From: a bacterium | Lineage (GTDB): Bacteria > Patescibacteriota > Patescibacteriia > Patescibacteriales > XYC2-FULL-47-12 | Length of the DNA stretch: 34,026 nt | Direction of reading: 5' to 3' | Assembly: GCA_030698385.1 (NCBI GenBank) | Contig: JAUYLZ010000021.1 | Span: forward strand, 1-34,026 | In this document: positions 26,973-34,026 of the stretch, one piece after another | Layout: every line of letters starts with the position of its first letter | How positions within the stretch are numbered: position 1 is the stretch's first letter | The notes under the pieces: model-generated | Seen by the model: only the letters and a program-made list of their open reading frames with translations | Databases searched by the model: none | Told to the model about the DNA's origin: nothing | Program-made: the position numbers and the translations under genes

Positions 26973-27389
26973 ATGTTCAAAAAGAAATTATTATCATTTT
27001 TGATATTAAGCATAGTGTTTTCATCTTTTCTGGGTTTTGTTGCTCTAAATAACGCTCAGGCGCAAAATTTAGATACAGTAAGGGATAATATTTTTGATAG
27101 CACGGAATATAAAGAAGTTCAAAATAAGACGTATGGCACTAATGCCAGTGGTGTTAAGGTACAGAATGTAGTTGCCGCTGTGATAAACACCTTCTTGGGC
27201 CTGCTCGGCGTTATCTTTATCATTTTAATTATCTATGCCGGATTTCTCTGGATGACCGCCGGCGGCAATGAAGATCAGGTTGGCAAGGCGAAAAAGTGGC
27301 TGACGAATTCCATCATCGGTATTATCATAATCGTCGCGGCTTACGCTATTGCGCAGTTTGTGATAGAATCTGTTATTAACGCAGCCTAA
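26973..27389 (+). CDS. VirB2/TrbC-like pilin family protein (tandem paralog)
   Basis: INTFLGLLGVIFIILIIYAGFLWMTAGGNEDQVGKAKKWLTNSIIGIIIIVAAYAI; strong similarity to the preceding ORF; signal peptide. Confidence 0.82.
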   Translation: MFKKKLLSFLILSIVFSSFLGFVALNNAQAQNLDTVRDNIFDSTEYKEVQNKTYGTNASGVKVQNVVAAVINTFLGLLGVIFIILIIYAGFLWMTAGGNEDQVGKAKKWLTNSIIGIIIIVAAYAIAQFVIESVINAA

Positions 27390-27409
27390 GAAAATATTAA
27401 CTTTGAAAA

Positions 27410-27444
27410 AACCTCGCATACTCGTGCGGGGTTTTTGTTTTTTT
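27410..27444 (+). terminator. Rho-independent terminator after the pilin pair
   Basis: ACCTCGCA TACTCG TGCGGGGT TTTTGTTTTTTT. Confidence 0.9.
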
Positions 27445-27560
27445 GGGGGTTATTATGGTAAGATGGTAGGGTAGAGATGGTTAGTATTGCTTTGAAATCA
27501 ATTTCTAAAATATTATAGTAGTTTATTCAGAATTATTTCACACCACCCCCCTAACCCCTC

Positions 27561-28976
27561 ATGAGTATTTTGTATATGGTAATTATTTTATTGTTATATG
27601 TCATTTTATTTTCAGTAATGGCTTGGCGAAATTTGACCTGGGCGGCCGCGCTTGTAATTGTGTTTCTGCCGGTCTATCAGATTCGGTTTGAGATTTTTAA
27701 TATTATTCCGAGCACACTGCTTGAGGCGATGATTTTGATTTTATTTATCGTTTGGTTTATTCAATCAGTTCAGTCGCAGAAGATTCCTTTATTTACGAAA
27801 AAAAGAATAAAGCGCGCGCGACGTTATCCTTTTTACCGCGAGATAATAGCCGTCTTAATTATCGCCTTAATTGCTACAGCCGTTGCCGGCGCGAATAATT
27901 CAGCCTTAGGCCTGCTCAAAGCATACTTCATGGAACCGGTGATGTTTTTTATAGTTTTGGTAAATATTTTTTTGGACAAAAATAACCGAATTACGATATT
28001 CCGCGCGCTGGCGCTATCAGCATTTATTGTGTCTGTGGCCGCCATTTATCAAAAAATTACCGGTGATTTAATTCCCGTGCGATATGCCGGCAGCGGTCGT
28101 GTTACCGGCGTTTTTGCTTATCCCAACGCGGTTGGTTTGTATCTTGGGCCGGTGGCGGTTTTTCTAAGCGGCTGGCTGGTTGTGAAAGTGAAAGAGCGCG
28201 GCTTAAAAAGTTTGTTAAATATTTTATGTTCCGGTTTTGTTTTGTTGACTATAATATTATCTTTTTTGGCGATTTATTTCGCGCGCTCCGAGGGCGCCAT
28301 GATTGGAGTAATGGCCGCTTATTTTGTTTTCTTTTTATTTTATAATAAATTGTCGCGTCAGCTTGCTATGGCCGCGGTAATTTTTGGCGTGTTGTTGCTG
28401 GGGGTAAAGGCTGACCTGCGCCATGACGTGTATCAAAAAATCACCTTCAAAAATTTAGATGGGCAGATTAGAACACAGATATGGAAAGAAACAAAAAACA
28501 TGCTCGGCGACGGGAATTTTATCTTTGGCGCCGGTTTGGCAAATTATCAAAACAAGGTTGGACCTTATCATCAAGCCGGCATATTTGTTCGTGACTATGA
28601 CGATCCTGATTTTCAGAAAAAAGTTTTGTTTGACGAAGAGTATCACAAAAACGCCTGGCAGCCGACGGAAATTTATCTCTACCCGCACAACATCATTCTG
28701 AATTTTTGGAGCGAGCTCGGATTCTTCGGCATGTTTATATTTTTATGGCTGATAATTCGATATTTTACAGTTAGTTACGCGGCGCTGAAAAAGTCAAATG
28801 CCGCTGAGCGAGGTTTGATATTAGGTTTGGGAACGGCGATGATTGTCATTGTCGTGCACGGCCTCGTTGACGTGCCGTATTTCAAAAATGACTTAGCGGT
28901 GGTATTTTGGTTATTTTTTGCCATGCTGGGAGCGCTATATTTGGAGAAATTTCCCCAGGTGAATAAAGTAGAATAA
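27561..28976 (+). CDS. O-antigen ligase/polymerase family membrane protein (WaaL-like)
   Basis: 471 aa, many TM segments; RVTGVFAYPNAVGLYLGPV, YPHNIILNFWSELGFFGMF. Confidence 0.87.
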   Translation: MSILYMVIILLLYVILFSVMAWRNLTWAAALVIVFLPVYQIRFEIFNIIPSTLLEAMILILFIVWFIQSVQSQKIPLFTKKRIKRARRYPFYREIIAVLIIALIATAVAGANNSALGLLKAYFMEPVMFFIVLVNIFLDKNNRITIFRALALSAFIVSVAAIYQKITGDLIPVRYAGSGRVTGVFAYPNAVGLYLGPVAVFLSGWLVVKVKERGLKSLLNILCSGFVLLTIILSFLAIYFARSEGAMIGVMAAYFVFFLFYNKLSRQLAMAAVIFGVLLLGVKADLRHDVYQKITFKNLDGQIRTQIWKETKNMLGDGNFIFGAGLANYQNKVGPYHQAGIFVRDYDDPDFQKKVLFDEEYHKNAWQPTEIYLYPHNIILNFWSELGFFGMFIFLWLIIRYFTVSYAALKKSNAAERGLILGLGTAMIVIVVHGLVDVPYFKNDLAVVFWLFFAMLGALYLEKFPQVNKVE

Positions 28977-29061
28977 GTTTGTGTTTAAGTATTGAATCCA
29001 AGCAGTTTTTGTGGTAGTATTTTTGTAACCATCTCAATATACAGATGCCAGATTGTAAACG

Positions 29062-29268
29062 GGAGGCGTGCCAGAGCGGCCGAATGGGGCAGTTCGTCCC
29101 GTAGAAAAGCGGAGGGTTGGCAGAGTGGTCTAACGCGCCGCACTCGAAATGCGGTTGGGGAGTAATCCCCTCACAGGTTCGACTCCTGTACCCTCCGCTT
29201 TCTTACGGGGTAAAAAAATTGCTGTGCCTTAATGGGTACCGAGGGTTCGAATCCTTCCGCCTCCGCCA
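29062..29268 (+). tRNA. tRNA-Ser-like gene with anticodon loop interrupted by a ~118-nt insert containing another tRNA (anticodon CGA if spliced; functionality uncertain)
   Basis: Acceptor GGAGGCG (29062-68)/CGCCTCC (29258-64), G73, encoded CCA (29266-68), D-arm CCA...TGG, variable arm GTGCC TTAATG GGTAC, T-arm GAGGG TTCGAAT CCTTC, anticodon stem GGCAG/TTGCT. Confidence 0.72.
29111..29197 (+). tRNA. tRNA-Ser (CGA), intact, nested in the outer tRNA-Ser
   Basis: GGAGGGT...GCCGCA CTCGAAA TGCGG TTGGGGAGTAATCCCCTC ACAGG TTCGACT CCTGT ACCCTCC G; full cloverleaf with class II variable arm; no encoded CCA. Confidence 0.95.
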
Positions 29269-29343
29269 AGTTTTATATTCAGCATAAGTTTTATGTAAAA
29301 GATTATATTCCCGTTAATGTTTATATGAAGTAGACAAATTTTT

Positions 29344-30360
29344 ATGAAAAAAAATAATAAACTCGTTACCAATAATGGTTTTACCGAATTCCTGCTTTAC
29401 ACTACACCTAATGGCAAGGTAAAAGTGGAGATTTTTTTGCGTAATGAAAATATCTGGCTTACTCAAAAGAAAATAGCCGAGCTTTTTAATGTTGGCATAC
29501 CGGCTATCAACAAACACTTAACTAATATATTTGAAAGTGGAGAACTAGATGAAAAAGCAGTTATTTCCATTTTGGAAATAACTGCCGAAGACGGCAAGAA
29601 TTACAAAACAAAATTTTATAATCTTGATGCCATTATTTCTGTTGGTTATCGCGTAAACAGCGCGCAAGCGACACAATTTCGTATTTGGGCGAGCAAAACA
29701 TTAAAAGAATATATTATCAAGGGTTTTGCGATGGATGATGATCGTTTGAAGAATGGGCATTATTTTGGTAAAGATTATTTTCAAGAATTATTAGAGAGGG
29801 TTCGCTCGATTCGTACCAGCGAAAGAAGAATTTATCTGCAAATCACCGATATATTTGCTGAATGCAGTATTGATTATGATAAAAATTCAAAAATTGCTAA
29901 AGATTTTTTCGCAACAGTGCAAAACAAATTCCATTTTGCCATTACCGGAAATACGGCAGCTGAAATTATTTACAACAAAGCTGACGCTAAAAAAGAAAAA
30001 ATGGGTCTTTTGTCATGGAAAAACTCTCCAAAAGGCAGAATTCTAAAATCAGATACTACTACCGCAAAAAACTATTTAGAAGAAACTGAAATCAAAAAAT
30101 TGGAAAGAACGGTTTCAAGTTACTTTGATTATATTGAAAGAATGATTGAGACCCGCGTAATTTTTACGATGGAAAAATTAGCAATGTCAATAAATGAGTT
30201 TTTGCAGTTTAATAAATATGAGATACTGGAGGGAAAAGGCACAATTTCCCATACAAAAGCCGAACGAAAAGCTTTTGCCGAGTATGATGAATTTAACAAA
30301 ACGCAAAAGATTGATTCTGATTTTGAACAACAGATTAAAAAACTTCAATCTAAAGAATAA
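29344..30360 (+). CDS. RhuM family protein
   Basis: FLRNENIWLTQKKIAELFNVGIPAINKHLTNIFESGEL, FYNLDAIISVGYRVNSAQATQFRIWASKTLKEYIIKGFAMDDDRLK. Confidence 0.93.
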   Translation: MKKNNKLVTNNGFTEFLLYTTPNGKVKVEIFLRNENIWLTQKKIAELFNVGIPAINKHLTNIFESGELDEKAVISILEITAEDGKNYKTKFYNLDAIISVGYRVNSAQATQFRIWASKTLKEYIIKGFAMDDDRLKNGHYFGKDYFQELLERVRSIRTSERRIYLQITDIFAECSIDYDKNSKIAKDFFATVQNKFHFAITGNTAAEIIYNKADAKKEKMGLLSWKNSPKGRILKSDTTTAKNYLEETEIKKLERTVSSYFDYIERMIETRVIFTMEKLAMSINEFLQFNKYEILEGKGTISHTKAERKAFAEYDEFNKTQKIDSDFEQQIKKLQSKE

Positions 30361-30362
30361 TT

Positions 30363-30480
30363 ATGTTAGACCAGCAAACAAAACGAATACTTGACTCGGC
30401 CCGACAAATTTTTGTCTGCTGAAATATTAACCAAGATCGCCAAGGTGCTTGAGGTTGGTGTTGATGATTTAATTCAATAA
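30363..30480 (+). pseudogene. Composite remnant: HsdM-like N-terminus (MLDQQTKRILDSARQIFVC*) abutting an HTH (Xre-like) C-terminus (KFLSAEILTKIAKVLEVGVDDLIQ*)
   Basis: Short frames at 30363-30422 and 30406-30480 resemble the ends of two different families; neither forms a complete gene. Confidence 0.6.
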
Positions 30481-30484
30481 AACT

Positions 30485-32644
30485 ATGATCAATAAACTTA
30501 ATCTAACTGATAACGAAAAAAGAGATATTATAAAATATTTGGAGGTCGGCAAACCATTGCCGGGAAAATATAGGTTTTTACTTTTTGGCGATGCTAAAGA
30601 AGTTGAGCTTTTGTGGAATGGAAAAACTGATGAGGTGGAAAGCATGGTTTTGCCATTTCAAGCCATTGAACATATTGACGAACCGAGAAGCGATGAAAAA
30701 ATCACGGCGCAAACCACGCTTTTTGATACTTCCGGCCGGCAGATTAAGGGTTGGTCAAATAAACTTATTTGGGGCGACAACAAACTAATTTTATCATCGC
30801 TCAAAAATGGCCCCTTGCGAAAACAAATTGAAGTAGAAGGCGGACTAAAATTGATTTATATTGATCCGCCGTTTGATGTGGGCGCGGATTTTTCCATGAA
30901 TATTGAAATCGGCGACCCCGCAATTGACGGGGCAAGCGAAACTTTTATTAAAAAACCGTCCGTGATTGAAGAAATTGCCTACCGCGACACTTGGGGTAAA
31001 GGTGCCGACAGTTTTATTGCCATGATTTACGAAAGATTGAAACTTATGCACGGGCTTTTGGCCGATGATGGAAGTATTTATGTGCATTGTGATTATAGAG
31101 TAAGTGCATTTATGAAATTAGTTTTGGATGAAATTTTTGGAAATAATTGTTTTGGTGCAGAAATTATTTGGAAATATTCTTGGGGCTTGCATGTTGAGGA
31201 CGCATGGAATAGAAAGCATGATACGATTTTTTATTATACAAAGAGTAATTTTGAAGAAGGTAAAAGGATATTTAACGGCTACGATGTTATGGAAAAACGA
31301 GGTGGTGAGGTTCTAAGGCGTCTAGCAACGGGAATAAAAGGTGCAACAATGGTCGCAGATAAATCCAAAGTTGATGACAAAACCTTAAAATTATCCGGAG
31401 ATGTTTGGGATATTGGAGTTATAAACGGAATGGCCGTAGAGCGATTAGATTACCCAACACAGAAACCGGAAGAATTAATCGAAAAAATTATAAAAGCTTC
31501 GTCGAATAAGGGCGATTTGGTTGCCGATTTTTTCTGTGGTTCTGGCACAACTTTGGCAGTAGCGGAAAAATTAGGAAGAAAGTGGATTGGCTCGGATTTG
31601 GGTAGATTTTCAATCCATACCACAAGAAAAAGAATGATTGGCGTGCAAAGAGAACTCAAAAAAGCCGGCAAGGATTTTCGGGCATTTGAAATTTTGAATA
31701 TTGGAAAATACGAGCGAGAAAAGTTTTTGACCGTGAATGAAAATTTGCGCGAAGAAGAAAAAAGAATCCAGCGTGAAAATAAAGAAAAAGAATTTATCAA
31801 ACTTATCCTTTCGGCTTACAAAGCCGAGCCGGTGGATTCTTTCAATACCTTTGTCGGCAAGAAAAGAGATAGATTGGTGGCGGTCGGGCAAATTGACACG
31901 CCTGTTACTAACGACTTTTTGGAGAAAATAATCAGTGAGTGCAAAGAAAAGAAAATTACCAAGGCCGATGTTTTGGGGTTTGATTATGAAATGGGGTTGG
32001 ATTTTTCCGCCCGAGGCGGATCCGCCTTTGGCGGAGAGAGAACCAAGAATATGGGACTGGATATTCAATTCAAAGTCATTCCACGCGAAGTGTTTGATAA
32101 AAAAGCCGTAGAAAAAGGGCAGGTGAAATTTTATGATGTCGCCTACATTGAAGTAAAGCCGATTATTCGCGGACGAGGCAACTCAAAAGAAGTAGCGATT
32201 GAGCTGACTGATTTTTCGGTTTTTTATAATCAAGACAATACCGGCGAAGTGGAAGAAAAACTGCAATCTGGTGGAAATAAAATAATCATTGAGAACGGAC
32301 AAGTGATAAAAATTTCCAAAGACAAAAACACCGATATTATTGAGCGCGAAGTATTGACTAAAAAATGGAAGGATTGGATTGATTATTGGTCGGTGGATTT
32401 TGAGTTTGAAAGCAAAAAAGAAATTGTACGCATAGTTGACGAAAAAACCGGCGAAGAAAAAGAAGAATGGACAGGTAGTTATATTTTTGAAAATGAATGG
32501 CAATCGTTTAGAACTAAAAAGGATAGAACACTTCAGTTTATCTCCGCTTTTAAGGAAGCGCCGAAAGGCAAAATGAAAATCGCGGTTAAGGTAATTGATA
32601 TTTTTGGGAATGATACTACGAAGGTTATTGAGGTGAATATATGA
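30485..32644 (+). CDS. Site-specific DNA-methyltransferase (adenine-specific, beta-class, type III Mod-like)
   Basis: LKLIYIDPPFD (DPPY-type motif), then DFFCGSGTTLAVAEKLGRKWIGSDLGRFSI (motif I); motif order as in beta-class/type III Mod. Confidence 0.93.
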   Translation: MINKLNLTDNEKRDIIKYLEVGKPLPGKYRFLLFGDAKEVELLWNGKTDEVESMVLPFQAIEHIDEPRSDEKITAQTTLFDTSGRQIKGWSNKLIWGDNKLILSSLKNGPLRKQIEVEGGLKLIYIDPPFDVGADFSMNIEIGDPAIDGASETFIKKPSVIEEIAYRDTWGKGADSFIAMIYERLKLMHGLLADDGSIYVHCDYRVSAFMKLVLDEIFGNNCFGAEIIWKYSWGLHVEDAWNRKHDTIFYYTKSNFEEGKRIFNGYDVMEKRGGEVLRRLATGIKGATMVADKSKVDDKTLKLSGDVWDIGVINGMAVERLDYPTQKPEELIEKIIKASSNKGDLVADFFCGSGTTLAVAEKLGRKWIGSDLGRFSIHTTRKRMIGVQRELKKAGKDFRAFEILNIGKYEREKFLTVNENLREEEKRIQRENKEKEFIKLILSAYKAEPVDSFNTFVGKKRDRLVAVGQIDTPVTNDFLEKIISECKEKKITKADVLGFDYEMGLDFSARGGSAFGGERTKNMGLDIQFKVIPREVFDKKAVEKGQVKFYDVAYIEVKPIIRGRGNSKEVAIELTDFSVFYNQDNTGEVEEKLQSGGNKIIIENGQVIKISKDKNTDIIEREVLTKKWKDWIDYWSVDFEFESKKEIVRIVDEKTGEEKEEWTGSYIFENEWQSFRTKKDRTLQFISAFKEAPKGKMKIAVKVIDIFGNDTTKVIEVNI
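32006..32035. repeat. Double hairpin palindromic repeat inside mod
   Basis: TCCGCC CGA GGCGGA TCCGCC TTT GGCGGA; encodes SARGGSAFGGE. Confidence 0.85.
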
Positions 32645-33633
32645 GTGAAAAAATAAAAGCAGTAATAAAAAACAACAGGATAAATACCCCAACAGCTATT
32701 TTTATAGATGGTGACTGGCTCTATACAGCTACTAGACGAATAAATAGAAAGGTTGATTACGCTAAATTCTTTAGTATACTCATAAAAAAATTTGGGACAA
32801 ACACAAAAATATATTTTTATGGCGCGATAAATTCAGCTGATAAAAAACAAACAAGATTCTATACTTTGCTAAAAAAGATCGGGTATCAGGTCTCTTGTAC
32901 TGAACTTATAAAAAGAGAAGATTTTTTTATTTCTAAGGGGTTGGAAGTCCAACTATCCGTAGACGCAATGCAAAGATTGCCGTCGTTCAAAAAATTTGTA
33001 TTAGTATCTGGGGACGGCGATTTTGCTCCTTTGCTTAAAAAAATTATTGATAATCGCATTGATATTTTAGTAATCTCTTTGCCATTTACTACCGGTTATC
33101 AATTAAGAAGAATCGCGGGCGGGGCATTTTTAAATCTAGAAGTATTTATAAGTGAGCGAAAAGATACAAAAAAATTGCAAACTTTTAAAAAAGAGGCAGA
33201 AGTAGAAAGATTTGTAGATCAAAATTATATAAAAAAAGGTGATTCTTTTAAATCGTATATTAAGCTCCGAAATTTGATGGAATCTGCAAAAAATAGCATT
33301 ATCATTATTGATTCATATGTAGATGATCAAATCCCCTTAATGATTCAGCCGTTAAAACCAAAGATTAGCAAAATTATTATTACTGATACCGATCGCATTA
33401 CTCTAGTAGATTTTTTTGTACAAATCAAAAAATTAAAACAGGATGGACATTTGATAGATATCTATAAAAGTAAAAAATTCCACGATAGATTTATTTGCAT
33501 AGATGATATTTGGTGGCACAGTGGCCATTCGTTTAAAAATTTAGGAGAAAAAGATTCTATGTTGAGCAAAGTCACCAAAGAAAATGCTCAAAAGATAAAT
33601 GATGAAGTGATCGAGATAGCTAATAAAAAATAA
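32641..33633 (+). CDS. NYN (LabA/DUF88-like) nuclease domain fused to C-terminal PLD-like domain
   Basis: N-term IFIDGDWLY and VSGDGDFAPLLKKI (NYN); C-term IIIIDSYVDDQIP and FHDRFICIDDIWWHSGHSFKNLGEK (HxRx4D PLD-like); ATGA overlap with mod. Confidence 0.8.
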   Translation: MSEKIKAVIKNNRINTPTAIFIDGDWLYTATRRINRKVDYAKFFSILIKKFGTNTKIYFYGAINSADKKQTRFYTLLKKIGYQVSCTELIKREDFFISKGLEVQLSVDAMQRLPSFKKFVLVSGDGDFAPLLKKIIDNRIDILVISLPFTTGYQLRRIAGGAFLNLEVFISERKDTKKLQTFKKEAEVERFVDQNYIKKGDSFKSYIKLRNLMESAKNSIIIIDSYVDDQIPLMIQPLKPKISKIIITDTDRITLVDFFVQIKKLKQDGHLIDIYKSKKFHDRFICIDDIWWHSGHSFKNLGEKDSMLSKVTKENAQKINDEVIEIANKK

Positions 33634-33678
33634 TATAATCCGTAACTATGGTACTACATAAAAACTTTCCAAAAAATT

Positions 33679-33891
33679 ATGTATAGAACGCCAGTTTCAT
33701 CATCAAATATCTGTTCAATTGGCTACGATTCGGCATTGTCTATTTTAGAGGTGGAATTTACTTCCGGTGATGTCTATCAATATTTTGATGTTTCGGAAAA
33801 TTTATATCAACAATTTTTTAATACTTCGTCGCACGGACAATTTCTAAATGATCATATTAGATATAATTACCGATACCAGAAAGTAAGCTAA
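33679..33891 (+). CDS. KTSC domain-containing protein
   Basis: MYRTPVSSSNICSIGYDSALSILEVEFTSGDVYQYFDVSENLYQQFFNTSSHGQFLNDHIRYNYRY. Confidence 0.88.
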   Translation: MYRTPVSSSNICSIGYDSALSILEVEFTSGDVYQYFDVSENLYQQFFNTSSHGQFLNDHIRYNYRYQKVS

Positions 33892-33896
33892 TTTTT

Positions 33897-34026
33897 ATGT
33901 TTATTCCAAAAACAGAAAGAATTGAGAATATAGCAAAGGGCAAGCAAGAAGTTATTAAACAGCTTGAGGATTTTTTTCATGCCAAGACTCGGGTATATAT
34001 TGACTACGCGAATGTGCGTCCCTGGA
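33897..34026 (+). CDS. Partial CDS (runs off right edge): NYN-domain-like protein
   Basis: MFIPKTERIENIAKGKQEVIKQLEDFFHAKTRVYIDYANVRPW...; YIDYANVRPW resembles the first NYN motif. Not in the ORF track because it has no in-window stop. Confidence 0.65.
   Translation, partial: MFIPKTERIENIAKGKQEVIKQLEDFFHAKTRVYIDYANVRPW

Noticed and set aside
29097-29215. Group I or group II intron in the outer tRNA-Ser
   Set aside because: Insert is only ~118 nt and nearly all of it is a complete tRNA plus a pairing stem; no room for an intron core.
31610-32068. 152-aa minus-strand ORF opposite mod
   Set aside because: Antisense shadow of the methyltransferase gene.
1-34026. CRISPR array
   Set aside because: No regularly spaced direct repeats with unique spacers were seen; the tandem repeats present are short palindromic units.
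1-34026. Recoded TGA (as in some CPR lineages)
   Set aside because: Conserved genes read through without internal TGA and mod ends naturally at TGA overlapping the next ATG; the standard bacterial code fits.

Overview
The window looks like bacterial chromosome of Candidate Phyla Radiation (Patescibacteria / Parcubacteria-like) character. This lineage is inferred from gene content and style, with no search run. Most of it is housekeeping: rnhB, trxB, infB, rbfA, DHH phosphoesterase, clpP, lgt, rpsT, holA, murI, murD, polA, a CofE-like ligase, rplS, a gmk-like gene, an RluD-family pseudouridine synthase, a flippase, two VirB2-like pilins and an O-antigen ligase-like protein. It also carries an MNT-HEPN pair, an IVP-type four-helix-bundle gene and tRNA-Val, tRNA-Leu and tRNA-Ser genes. 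The right end (about 29.0-34.0 kb) is an accessory region. It starts at an unusual tRNA locus where an intact tRNA-Ser(CGA) sits inside the anticodon loop of a second, otherwise well-formed tRNA-Ser. It continues with RhuM, an hsdM/HTH remnant, a type III Mod-like methyltransferase, an NYN+PLD-like fusion nuclease (ATGA overlap with mod), a KTSC protein and the start of a second NYN protein. Other notable signals are in-frame palindromic insertions in murI, polA (two) and mod, an inverted-repeat-flanked IVP gene, a 37-aa SD/terminator-bounded small ORF absent from the ORF track, and a guanylate-kinase-like protein lacking the Walker A lysine.
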